From an uncultured Bacteroidales bacterium (GTDB lineage Bacteria > Bacteroidota > Bacteroidia > Bacteroidales > WCHB1-69), in assembly GCA_905233625.1 (NCBI GenBank), contig CAJOFJ010000002.1:62001-126000 (forward strand): 64,000 nucleotides of DNA, given 5' to 3'. A model generated the notes under the pieces. The model worked only from the letters and a program-made list of their open reading frames with translations. It ran no database searches and had not been told where the DNA came from. The position numbers were made by a program, and so were the translations under genes. Below are positions 35,119 through 42,615 of the stretch, one piece after another. Each line of letters begins with the position of its first letter. The stretch's first letter is position 1.

Positions 35119-36527
35119 TTATACTTGTTGATTAAGTTTGAAACAATTGAATATCTGTATTGCACACTGTTTTTTTTCATACTGTCTCTTGAAATGGCTA
35201 TCACAAAGTTGTCGGTGTATAAGTAATCTGCATATTCTGCCAATAATTGTGTCTTATTCCGTAGTAGATTCGAAAATTCCACATCAGTCAGTTTAGAAAG
35301 CATAACGCCCCATGTCTCAAACAGTGACTTATTGATGGGGGTTCGCCTGTTATCTGGCAGACTTTTCCTAAATGCATGAGAGCCAAAAAGTTCTTGTCCG
35401 CGATTCATGGCTTTCTCAAAGGATTCCACTATCTCCCTTTTTGTCAACACGGTAATGTCTTCCAGTATAACATTCCCTTCTTTCACAAGTTTCTTCATAT
35501 CTCTGTTGTCCAGCCCTGGCATAGCATTATAAATCATCATCGTATCACCAAGCCAAGTGTCAACATTGACCGATTTGTTATACCGTTGATAATCCCGTAT
35601 CAAGAAGGCCACAAACCTAAGCACCAACTCCTTGTCCTCCATACGTAAGCTTTTGACAGACCAATCTGTCGCATCTTTGAAGCATCGCATGTCTGCCAGT
35701 TCATTCAACAACAACGAGCATTCTCCCCCGTAAAGTGCATTGCGGATTTCTTGGGGACTCAATATCATCCCTCCTGTATTGATACGTTTGAAAATATTTC
35801 TTTTCACATCCTCTGGTGTTCCAGGGTTGATAACGGTAAATGTAAACTCCGTTTCCATAATCCTGTTGATGTAGAGTGTGGGCAGTTCTGCCATATTATG
35901 GCCATTCAACTGAGATCCGCAAAACTCCAAGCCTGATAGCCTGAAACCATGACCTTTCTTAGAAACATCCATTGTCTTAAGATAATCCTGTCCTAAAACA
36001 AAATCCCTAATAGTGCTAAGACGTTGCAACCCATCAACAACAGTCCAGCCTCCTTTCGCATCGGCTGCAACATAAAACATGGGAATGGGTATGCACAAAA
36101 GCAAAGACTCAATCAATTGACATTTTCGAGTTTCGTCCCAAACTTCTTTACGTTGGAAACCGGGATTAAGCCTTATCGTATTTTGTTCCATTCTACGAAT
36201 GATGGCATCCATCGTGATTACTCGTTTTTCAATGGAAATAGTAGAAGGATCGAATGGTTGTTTTGATTCGTCATCTTCATCGGCCTCATCTTCTACACCT
36301 ATTACCTCCTCATTCATCAGTTTCTTTTCAAGGAGTTCTATCGTTTGTCGCAACTCATCGGAAGCATTATGTTTCACCTGCAAAGATGCTTTATCGAGCC
36401 TACCATCCTGAAATTGCAAACTGATTTTGGAGCCATCGGTTTCTCTGATAAAATAAAGAGACGGTGTGCTACCTGTTAATACATTTGGTAGCTCAGGATA
36501 TGGGATATATTCTCTTTGTTCATTCAT
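35115..36527 (-). CDS. DUF262 (ParB/GmrSD-N-like) protein
   Basis: A 470-residue protein with a DUF262 domain. NPGFQRKEVWDETRKCQLIE spans residues 121-140, IPIPMFYVAAD follows, and the hallmark DGLQR is at 165-169 in WTVVDGLQRLSTI. DUF262 domains share the ParB/Srx fold, bind nucleotides and are common in defence (GmrSD, SspE, BrxU). An acidic linker (EDEADEDDES) precedes the domain. A GTG at 36551 would add eight residues. I prefer ATG 36527. It is the first gene of the ten-gene run and has a -7 box at 36599-36606. Confidence 0.8.
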   Translation of the reverse strand: MNEQREYIPYPELPNVLTGSTPSLYFIRETDGSKISLQFQDGRLDKASLQVKHNASDELRQTIELLEKKLMNEEVIGVEDEADEDDESKQPFDPSTISIEKRVITMDAIIRRMEQNTIRLNPGFQRKEVWDETRKCQLIESLLLCIPIPMFYVAADAKGGWTVVDGLQRLSTIRDFVLGQDYLKTMDVSKKGHGFRLSGLEFCGSQLNGHNMAELPTLYINRIMETEFTFTVINPGTPEDVKRNIFKRINTGGMILSPQEIRNALYGGECSLLLNELADMRCFKDATDWSVKSLRMEDKELVLRFVAFLIRDYQRYNKSVNVDTWLGDTMMIYNAMPGLDNRDMKKLVKEGNVILEDITVLTKREIVESFEKAMNRGQELFGSHAFRKSLPDNRRTPINKSLFETWGVMLSKLTDVEFSNLLRNKTQLLAEYADYLYTDNFVIAISRDSMKKNSVQYRYSIVSNLINKYK

Positions 36528-36598
36528 ATTGCTATTTTCACTAATTATCACTTATGCATCATGATTTAACTTGCCAAATCATAGGCTCTTTCACAACG

Positions 36599-36606
36599 CA
36601 AAGATA
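36599..36606 (-). promoter_or_regulatory. -7 promoter element heading the ten-gene defence run
   Basis: The minus strand reads TATCTTTG, a perfect TAnnTTTG match, about 70 bases before the DUF262 gene. I see no equally good box between the genes downstream as far as the repeat protein at 23237. Confidence 0.55.
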
Positions 36607-36688
36607 CAAAATATCTTTTATAAAAAAATGGCATGTTACCCAATGCATTCAATACTACCCTTGACATATAGTGTCCCACTATCATGGT

Positions 36689-36760
36689 GAGCAGCATACA
36701 GTAGTACAGCAGTAGCGGGGTTTTTGCGATGCGTTTGTTATTGGCAGAATTGTTGGGTAT
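36689..36760. repeat. Right copy of the island-bracketing direct repeat
   Basis: This 72-base segment begins GAGCAGCA and ends GAATTGTTGGGTAT, and aligns with 19102-19172 in the same orientation. It lies between the 71-residue gene and the promoter of the DUF262 gene. Confidence 0.6.
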
Positions 36761-36810
36761 GGTTATATATGTGATGAAGGGTGGATTGTTTCTTTAGGGA
36801 TTAACAAAGT

Positions 36811-37026
36811 CTAAAACATCAGCTTCCCATTATCCGGTGTTTCAAATGCATTACAGTCGGTCAAATATTGCAATAGGCCCTGAAAATCTCTCCCGTAAAG
36901 TGTGCTGGTGAAATGATGAAGCTTCGTCATCACTTTAATATAGGAATGGACGATGCTTTGACGGCTGCATACAAATCCACCTTCCACCAACCGCCCTTGG
37001 CGGGGCCGGTGCGGGTGATTATTCAT
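36811..37026 (-). CDS. Small 71-residue protein overlapping the DUF4276 gene
   Basis: A 71-residue frame (MNNHPHRPRQGRLVEGGFVC at the start, ending NAFETPDNGKLMF) whose ATG lies 8 bases inside the DUF4276 gene. The proximity suggests translational coupling as a third module component. The C-terminal half (TLYGRDFQGLLQYLTDC) looks protein-like. The N-terminus is arginine- and proline-rich. It could also be a remnant of a longer gene. No family is recognised. Confidence 0.4.
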   Translation of the reverse strand: MNNHPHRPRQGRLVEGGFVCSRQSIVHSYIKVMTKLHHFTSTLYGRDFQGLLQYLTDCNAFETPDNGKLMF

Positions 37027-37681
37027 CTTGGCACCTCTGCACAAGATTCTGCACCCATTTCGCAAATCTCGTACAACGTGCAAGAATAGTATCCATTCCC
37101 ACTTCAAGTGCCAGTAAATTCCCTAAAATTACTTTGTCGTAGTCTGGAATTAATGACAGTAAGCGTTTTGAGGGTGCCGTTTCGGGTGAAGAATTAATGT
37201 CTTCCGGATTTTTGAATGCCTCAACAATAGCTGCTGTCTGTATAGACAGTTCTTTATCACAATACTTTTCAAAACCCTTATTGGAAGAAAATACCAAGGC
37301 TTCAAACTCATGGCGTTGGATATACGGGATAAACCTGCGATCGTTCACTTCATTCGCCAATGCTTCCTCCAGTGCACTTATCTGCATCGTCGAATCTGCT
37401 TTCTTCATGGCATCATCGTATCCTGGCATATTGCTGGGAATTCTGAAAAAATCAACGAAAGTGGTCACAAGCAATTGCCTGCCAGATGTCTCTTTAAGCA
37501 AACCATTAATCGTATTCATTAAGTGGGTTGCATTCACATGGCCTCCCCTACCGTGTTTACTTGTCTTTATCAATACAGGAGTAACATCAAATATAGCGTG
37601 TCCATTCAACCAAGGACGGAGCACTGTATTAACGAATTCCTGTTCTGTCTGTCCCTCAACTACAATATACAATCGTTTCAT
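37019..37681 (-). CDS. DUF4276 TOPRIM-like protein paired with an OLD ATPase
   Basis: A 220-residue protein opening MKRLYIVVEGQTEQEFVN, the acidic TOPRIM-type loop of DUF4276. TTFVDFFRIP follows near 82-91, and the family hallmark YIQRHEFEALVFS near 128-140. Split OLD systems use such a protein as the nuclease partner of a separate ATPase. Its ATG shares one base with the ATPase stop (TAATG), so translation is coupled. The start is ATG 37681, rather than an upstream in-frame codon inside the ATPase gene. Confidence 0.75.
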   Translation of the reverse strand: MKRLYIVVEGQTEQEFVNTVLRPWLNGHAIFDVTPVLIKTSKHGRGGHVNATHLMNTINGLLKETSGRQLLVTTFVDFFRIPSNMPGYDDAMKKADSTMQISALEEALANEVNDRRFIPYIQRHEFEALVFSSNKGFEKYCDKELSIQTAAIVEAFKNPEDINSSPETAPSKRLLSLIPDYDKVILGNLLALEVGMDTILARCTRFAKWVQNLVQRCQDE

Positions 37682-38775
37682 TACAACTGTCCTCCTATAA
37701 GATTTTTCTCCCATATATCACTCAAACTATAGTCATATTCATCCATCCAAATGGAAAGATTTTTTTGGTCAAGGCGACGGAATACCGTTTGTTCCTTGTC
37801 ACGGTCAACCACAATAATATCTTCGGGGGCAAAACAATTTACAAGATTAGTGGACTGGGTGGATAAAATCACTTGACAACTACGGGATGCCCGCTTCACC
37901 ATGGCTGCAAACTTATTGATAGCAGCAGGATGAAGTCCCAATTCTGGTTCATCAATGATGATTATTTGAGGCAGCTTGCTTTGAAGCAGTAATGTCGCCA
38001 AAGCTATAAAACGAATGGTGCCATCAGAGAAGCTGTATCCATTCAGATACATATCGGACTCATATTCTTGCCATTCCAATAAAATCTGCCCAGACAAGTT
38101 TCTATCTGGCTTAAGATCAAAACGTTTGAAATAAGGAGCGATAGAGCGGACGGTCGCTTCAATCAAATCAAATGATTTTCTGTCTGTTTGATGCAATGAA
38201 TACAAAAAAGCCGCCAAATTAGAACCGTTTTCCCTCAAAAATGAGTTGTCACTAATCTGACACATTCCCCTCATAGGTGAAGAAGCACTTGTATCGTGAA
38301 AATGATAGACTGTAAAACTATTCAGATAAGCCTTCAAATATCCTGCTCTCAATGTTATTTTGGAAATCAAATTGGATTCATCTGTATTGGCATCCCATAC
38401 CACCTTGTGCCACAAATGATATGCTTTCTCAGAATCCTTGTGATTATTAAAATAATCAGCAGTTTGAGCAATGTAACCTGCACTTGACTGTTTGGGTCGA
38501 AGTACAAATTCAAAGGCATTCGTGTTATTGAAATCCATCAACCCTACTATCTGTTCGGAAACTTTTCTCCCCTTATGTAACAAATTGTCAATTCCTCCGT
38601 GATCCATCGTATAGTTTCCAAAACGTTGCTGATAAATGGATTTTGCAAGTTCGAAAAAAGAGATGAAATTGCTTTTCCCGACACCATTGGGACCAATAAG
38701 GACGTTTAATGCCCTCAATGGCACCATAGCATTCTTTATGGATTTATAATTTTGTATTAGAACTCTTTCAATCAT
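37681..38775 (-). CDS. OLD/AAA_21-type ATPase
   Basis: A 364-residue ATPase starting MIERVLIQNYKSIKNAMVPL. Walker A is GPNGVGKSN at residues 28-36, Walker B is QIIIIDEPELGLHP near 270, and LSTQST near 305 takes the place of the usual THS switch. No TOPRIM is fused; the DUF4276 gene that follows provides it. Pairs of this kind are recurrent in defence islands but I know of no standard name. It lies 110 bases behind upxY, with no strong -7 box of its own, so read-through from upxY is plausible. Confidence 0.78.
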   Translation of the reverse strand: MIERVLIQNYKSIKNAMVPLRALNVLIGPNGVGKSNFISFFELAKSIYQQRFGNYTMDHGGIDNLLHKGRKVSEQIVGLMDFNNTNAFEFVLRPKQSSAGYIAQTADYFNNHKDSEKAYHLWHKVVWDANTDESNLISKITLRAGYLKAYLNSFTVYHFHDTSASSPMRGMCQISDNSFLRENGSNLAAFLYSLHQTDRKSFDLIEATVRSIAPYFKRFDLKPDRNLSGQILLEWQEYESDMYLNGYSFSDGTIRFIALATLLLQSKLPQIIIIDEPELGLHPAAINKFAAMVKRASRSCQVILSTQSTNLVNCFAPEDIIVVDRDKEQTVFRRLDQKNLSIWMDEYDYSLSDIWEKNLIGGQL

Positions 38776-38837
38776 AATTATCTATTTTTTCATCAATACT
38801 AATATGACAAAATGATAATAATTTTGTTTTTTCCATC

Positions 38838-38857
38838 AGACGCAGCATGCAGCGTCT
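38838..38857. repeat. REP-like imperfect palindrome
   Basis: AGACGCAGCATGCAGCGTCT is self-complementary except for one A-A pair per arm and is followed directly by a heptad array. It shares the AGACGC/GCGTCT arms with the perfect palindrome at 60005-60032. Confidence 0.55.
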
Positions 38858-38861
38858 CTAT

Positions 38862-38902
38862 TTTTCAACTTTCAACTTTCAGTTTTCAGTTTTCAACTTT
38901 CT
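38862..38902. repeat. Heptad tandem array overlapping the 3' end of upxY
   Basis: Seven-base units of the TTTTCAA/CTTTCAA/GTTTTCA type run across the upxY stop codon. The last UpxY residues (EKVEN) are encoded by repeat DNA. Confidence 0.6.
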
Positions 38903-39614
38903 CCAGCCACGCCCCGGGCACGTATGCGGTGGCGTAGCGGCCGACGCCTTTCAGCTCCACGACAACCCGTTTTTGGTGCTTGAATTTCATCACCACGCCC
39001 TCTACGCCTTCAAATGCGCCACCTGTGACTATCACATGGTCGCCCTCGATGAGCTTCGGGATTTCCGCTTGGTTGACGATGATGTTTTGGTTGCGCGATT
39101 CGACGATGATTTTGAAACTCTCCATCTGTCGGTCGGGGACTATCAGATATTCGTTCCGGCCATACTCGTTGGTGGAGAAGTGGTTGTAGTAGGGGGTCAT
39201 GCCGGGAATCAGCGCCTGAAACCTCAATAAGGTGCGGAAATCGTGAAGCGTGGATCTCAAAAACAGCAGGCCTTTGTCCAATGGCTCCTCTTTGATCTGC
39301 CGTATCGGCTTGTTGGTGTTTTCGTCGGTGTATTCTATGCGGTATATTGTCGGAAGATAGGGTTCGAAGCTGCCGTCGTTGAGGGCCACCAGCTTGTCAT
39401 ACACTTTTTTTGCCCGATGGTAGGTGGCGCGGATGGGAAACCAGTGGCGCTCATCCGGGACTGTGCCATTGGTTGAGTTCTCCGTCTGGGCATACTCTAC
39501 CGACTTCCCGAAGGGGTCATTTTTAAATTCGGGATGGACAGAATTGTTTCGTTCTGCGTTGACAGCCAGGCTGTTATCTTGTCCGTTAGGAATTTTCTCC
39601 AATGTTTCCATCAT
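38886..39614 (-). CDS. upxY: UpxY-type NusG-like transcription antiterminator
   Basis: A 242-residue NusG paralogue. The NGN domain lies at about 55-165 (HWFPIRATYHRAKKVYDKL), and a KOW motif near 187-215 (IEGDHVIVTGGAFEGVEGVV). UpxY proteins are the first genes of Bacteroidales capsule operons and let RNA polymerase pass terminators in their own locus. A perfect -7 box (39677-39684) and a short leader precede it. Uniquely here, the next genes on the strand are defence genes; capsule sugar genes resume only at 18907. Two adjacent ATGs (39614, 39611) are possible. The last codons come from a heptad array. Confidence 0.85.
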   Translation of the reverse strand: MMETLEKIPNGQDNSLAVNAERNNSVHPEFKNDPFGKSVEYAQTENSTNGTVPDERHWFPIRATYHRAKKVYDKLVALNDGSFEPYLPTIYRIEYTDENTNKPIRQIKEEPLDKGLLFLRSTLHDFRTLLRFQALIPGMTPYYNHFSTNEYGRNEYLIVPDRQMESFKIIVESRNQNIIVNQAEIPKLIEGDHVIVTGGAFEGVEGVVMKFKHQKRVVVELKGVGRYATAYVPGAWLEKVEN

Positions 39615-39676
39615 TCCTTAGCGGGTTTGTTTCACGACAAATACCGGTGGAAGACTCCACAGACTACTTGCCGTGG

Positions 39677-39684
39677 CAAAGTTA
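39677..39684 (-). promoter_or_regulatory. upxY: -7 promoter element of upxY
   Basis: The minus strand reads TAACTTTG, matching TAnnTTTG, giving a leader of roughly 55-60 nucleotides before upxY. Such leaders are where UpxY-type antitermination is set up in Bacteroides. Confidence 0.6.
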
Positions 39685-39726
39685 CGGAAAAAAACTGATA
39701 TATATAAATATAAGGCAATGTTTTTT

Positions 39727-39782
39727 GAGGGGAGTTTCGCACTGCGTGCTCAAGGGGAGTCTCACTGCGTTCGAGGGGAGTT
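39727..39782. repeat. Three imperfect direct repeats upstream of the upxY promoter
   Basis: The unit GAGGGGAGTTTCGCACTGCG recurs as AAGGGGAGTCTCACTGCG and GAGGGGAGTTG at about 22-24 base spacing. It lies between the gldJ terminator and the upxY -7 box. Confidence 0.55.
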
Positions 39783-39824
39783 GTGTGTTCTGGCGCTCAG
39801 AGCGTACAAGTATGCGATAAGTGC

Positions 39825-39860
39825 GAAAAAAAACAGGAAGACATCGCTGCCTTCCTGTTA
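39825..39860 (-). terminator. Intrinsic terminator after gldJ
   Basis: On the minus strand AACAGGAAG and CTTCCTGTT (39859-39851 and 39840-39832) form a 9-base stem with a 10-base loop, followed by an uninterrupted T tract. It separates gldJ from upxY. Confidence 0.75.
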
Positions 39861-39885
39861 GGTTTTTCCATCACTGCCGCGAGGT

Positions 39886-41388
39886 TTATTTTCCTCCCAG
39901 ATACTGTGAGCCTAAACGTGACATGGCGCAGCGGAAGCCGATATAGTCGGTGGATTCGTCCTCGTCCATGTATCTTCTTGCACCGGGGGAGCACCAGTAA
40001 GGAATGTCTCTCCAGGATCCGCCTTTGTAAACTCGGGCATGGTCACTCACCAAGGAGTACATCGGGTTGTTGTCGCCAGTTTCCTTCGGATACATCAGGT
40101 CGGTGGAGCTTTCGTCGCCCGTGATGCCGGTCTTCCAGTCATCTGTATTATATAAGGAAGCCCAGTCACCATCGAGGTAGTTCTTGTTGTCGGCGGAGCG
40201 GTAGTTACGTCTTCTGTCATTTTTGAAGTCTGATACCGGCACCATTGGAATCTTACCCACGCTGTCACGCTCAGCAACAGTTCCGTCTTCCAACAGTTTC
40301 TTGGTTTCGAAATAGTTACCTCTGAAGGGGTTGAATTCGGAAACGTCATCGTGAGAGGACTGTCTGTAAACATCCATCACCCATTCGGCCACGTTGCCGG
40401 CCATGTGGTACAAGCCGTAGTCGTTAGGCCAGCCTGATTTCACTCTCACGGTCTTGAAACCGGCATCGTTCAATGCACCGGCCACACCCATGAGGTCGCC
40501 GCGGCCAAGGCGGGTATTGTCGATAAATTCGCCCATATATTTTTTGTCTTCCGTACGGATGGCATGTCCGTTCCAGGGATATACTTTTCTTTCGAGGATA
40601 CGTCCGTTCACGGTGTTGCCCACCAAACCGTAGGCGGCATATTCCCATTCAGCCTCGGTGGGCAGGCGGTACTTCGGCAGCAGGATACCGTCTTCCATTT
40701 TCACATTTCTGAACTCACCGGTGGTGATGTATTGCAGACGGCGGTCGCTTTCACCTTCGTATGACTCGTAGGTCAGGTAGGCGTCGGTGTTGAAATAGCC
40801 TTCGGCGCTGGGTTCGGGAACCCAGTCGATATAGCCGTGGTCCACCAATATCTTTTCATTGACACGGTCGGTACGCCAGGCGGCGTAGTTAACGGCTTGC
40901 AGCCAGCTAACACCCACCACGGGATATTCTCTGTAGGCGGGGTATCTGAAATAGTTCTCTACGTCGGGCTCATTGTAGCCGAGGCGTTCGCGCCATACAT
41001 TCTCATCGGGCAGGGCGTTGTCATACACCACTTTCAAGTCCTGGGGAATGAACACGCGTGACAGCCAGTTGAGGTATTCGAGATAGTCAACATTGCTGAC
41101 CTCGCACTCGTCCATGTAGAAAGAGGCTACGGACACTCTGCGCGGGCTGTTGTTGTTGTCGTGCATAACATCCTCCTCCATGCGGCCCATGACAAAGGAA
41201 CCGCCTTCGACGAACACCAGTCCGGGGCCGGTTTCCTGTTCGGTGAAAGGATAGACTTCAAAACCTCCGTTTTTGGGGTCGTTGTAGTTCCAGCCAGTGG
41301 TAGGGGAGGCTTGTTTTTTGCAAGATGAAAACAGTAATGCGATACTTACAGCGAAGAACAGCATGGATGTTTTGGTGAACTTGTTCAT
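39886..41388 (-). CDS. gldJ: GldJ-like T9SS/gliding lipoprotein
   Basis: A 500-residue lipoprotein. The signal sequence ends in the lipobox LFSSC (Cys23), followed by a formylglycine-generating-enzyme-like fold. MVFVEGG-type segment FVEGGSFVMGRMEEDVMHD, the block YFRYPAYREYPVVGVSWLQA and the C-terminal YIGFRCAMSR match GldJ closely. GldJ sits at the outer membrane periplasmic face and is needed for T9SS stability. GldK/PorK has the same fold but a different N-terminal block. In Flavobacterium gldJ neighbours porU and porV, as here. It lies 52 bases behind porP and ends in a terminator. Confidence 0.82.
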   Translation of the reverse strand: MNKFTKTSMLFFAVSIALLFSSCKKQASPTTGWNYNDPKNGGFEVYPFTEQETGPGLVFVEGGSFVMGRMEEDVMHDNNNSPRRVSVASFYMDECEVSNVDYLEYLNWLSRVFIPQDLKVVYDNALPDENVWRERLGYNEPDVENYFRYPAYREYPVVGVSWLQAVNYAAWRTDRVNEKILVDHGYIDWVPEPSAEGYFNTDAYLTYESYEGESDRRLQYITTGEFRNVKMEDGILLPKYRLPTEAEWEYAAYGLVGNTVNGRILERKVYPWNGHAIRTEDKKYMGEFIDNTRLGRGDLMGVAGALNDAGFKTVRVKSGWPNDYGLYHMAGNVAEWVMDVYRQSSHDDVSEFNPFRGNYFETKKLLEDGTVAERDSVGKIPMVPVSDFKNDRRRNYRSADNKNYLDGDWASLYNTDDWKTGITGDESSTDLMYPKETGDNNPMYSLVSDHARVYKGGSWRDIPYWCSPGARRYMDEDESTDYIGFRCAMSRLGSQYLGGK

Positions 41389-41440
41389 GATTTATGTTTT
41401 GTTTTTGATTATAAACGATAATGATAAGGTATTTATTATG

Positions 41441-42454
41441 TTAGAATGCGGGGCATTCCAATTCTTTGATGGCTTTTCGTTTCTCGGGGCAGGGCAGGAG
41501 GAACTGCAGGGAGACCTCGTGGGCGCCGCCGGTAAGGTTAACCAGCTTGCTGACGGTGAGATCGTAAGAATAACCGACACGGATAAACTGGTATTCGACA
41601 CCTACACTGAAGATGACGGCATCCACATTCTTGAAGCTGTGACGCAGCCAGGTTCCGAGGGTGACGGGGTAGAGGTTGACGTACAAACCTTCGCTCATGT
41701 ACATGAGGCCGCCTTGGTATTGGAAGATGATGTTGGGACTCAGTGAGACATCACCGAAGTTGTGTTCTTTCTTGCTCTTGCGTTTCACATCGAAGCTGGC
41801 GCCCACATGGGCAGTGTGCTTCATGGGCAGTCTGTATCTTTCCTGCTGAATGAAGCTGATGTAGGGCATGTTGAGGTGATGGGCCGCATAGCCGAAATAG
41901 ACGTTACAAAATCTCAGATTAGTATAACCCAGGAAACCGGCGGCCAGGTCAAAACTGTGGTCAGTGGTGTTTCCCCAGGCAGCCAGATTCTCGTTGGTCT
42001 GGTAGATGAAACCGTATTTCGGGTCGATCATATCGCCGAAAGTCAGGTTCTGAGTGTTCAGGATGTTAGCCAGATAGGAGAACTGCAAAGCGAAACGCAT
42101 GTTGAACTTCTTGCTTACTTTCACTCTGAAGGAGTACATGAAGCTGGCCTCGTATGTTTGGATGGTGGCATCCTGTCCGCAGCGGTCACCGAACGCCAGT
42201 ACACCGATACCGCCGGCGATCTTGTCGAAATGCTGGTCGTAAGAGGCGGAAAAAGACATGAAAGTGCCCTTCATGGATGGCCATTGGTCGCGGAAGTTGA
42301 GCGCAATGCGGGGACAGATGTTCGTGCCCGCAAAAGCCGGGTTCAAATAAAGCGGATTGGCATAGAATTGCGAGAAATGGGCATCCTGTGCATTGACTCC
42401 TTGTCCGATGAGAATCAGACAGGTGGTGATAAGTATCAGAATTCGCTTATGCAT
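41441..42454 (-). CDS. porP: PorP/SprF-family outer-membrane protein
   Basis: A 337-residue beta-barrel protein with a signal peptide cleaved after VNAQ (residues 1-23). It then has the family start DAHFSQFYANPLYLNPAFAG and the segment FRDQWPSM near 53. PorP/SprF proteins are outer-membrane parts of the type IX secretion machinery, or adaptors for specific cargo. It leads a probable two-gene unit with gldJ and is divergent from porU. Several paralogues usually occur per genome, so this need not be the core PorP. Confidence 0.83.
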   Translation of the reverse strand: MHKRILILITTCLILIGQGVNAQDAHFSQFYANPLYLNPAFAGTNICPRIALNFRDQWPSMKGTFMSFSASYDQHFDKIAGGIGVLAFGDRCGQDATIQTYEASFMYSFRVKVSKKFNMRFALQFSYLANILNTQNLTFGDMIDPKYGFIYQTNENLAAWGNTTDHSFDLAAGFLGYTNLRFCNVYFGYAAHHLNMPYISFIQQERYRLPMKHTAHVGASFDVKRKSKKEHNFGDVSLSPNIIFQYQGGLMYMSEGLYVNLYPVTLGTWLRHSFKNVDAVIFSVGVEYQFIRVGYSYDLTVSKLVNLTGGAHEVSLQFLLPCPEKRKAIKELECPAF

Positions 42455-42477
42455 GTTACTATATTTGTTTTAATCCG

Positions 42478-42485
42478 CAAAATTA
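42478..42485 (-). promoter_or_regulatory. -7 promoter element for porP-gldJ
   Basis: The minus strand reads TAATTTTG, a full consensus match, about 25 bases upstream of porP. Confidence 0.55.
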
Positions 42486-42615
42486 CAATTTTTTTCCTTA
42501 CCTTAATTTTTTCTTTGCACTTTTTTTCTTCCGCATCTATTTTTTTTGCAATTTTGCAGCCAGTTTAACGTTTCATTGATGTGTATTATTTGATGTTGTA
42601 TTTTAATAACGTTTT

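Noticed and set aside
19235..38775. Prophage or integrative element carrying the island
   Set aside because: No integrase, phage structural, relaxase or conjugation gene is present; only one IS and a pair of imperfect repeats.
39886..41388. GldK/PorK instead of GldJ
   Set aside because: The order porP then this gene suggests porK, but the DDVMxD region, the RYPAY-REYPVVGVSW block and linkage to porU/porV fit GldJ, and no gldL/M/N follow.
41762..42568. 268-codon open frame on the plus strand
   Set aside because: Antisense shadow of porP that also runs across its promoter.
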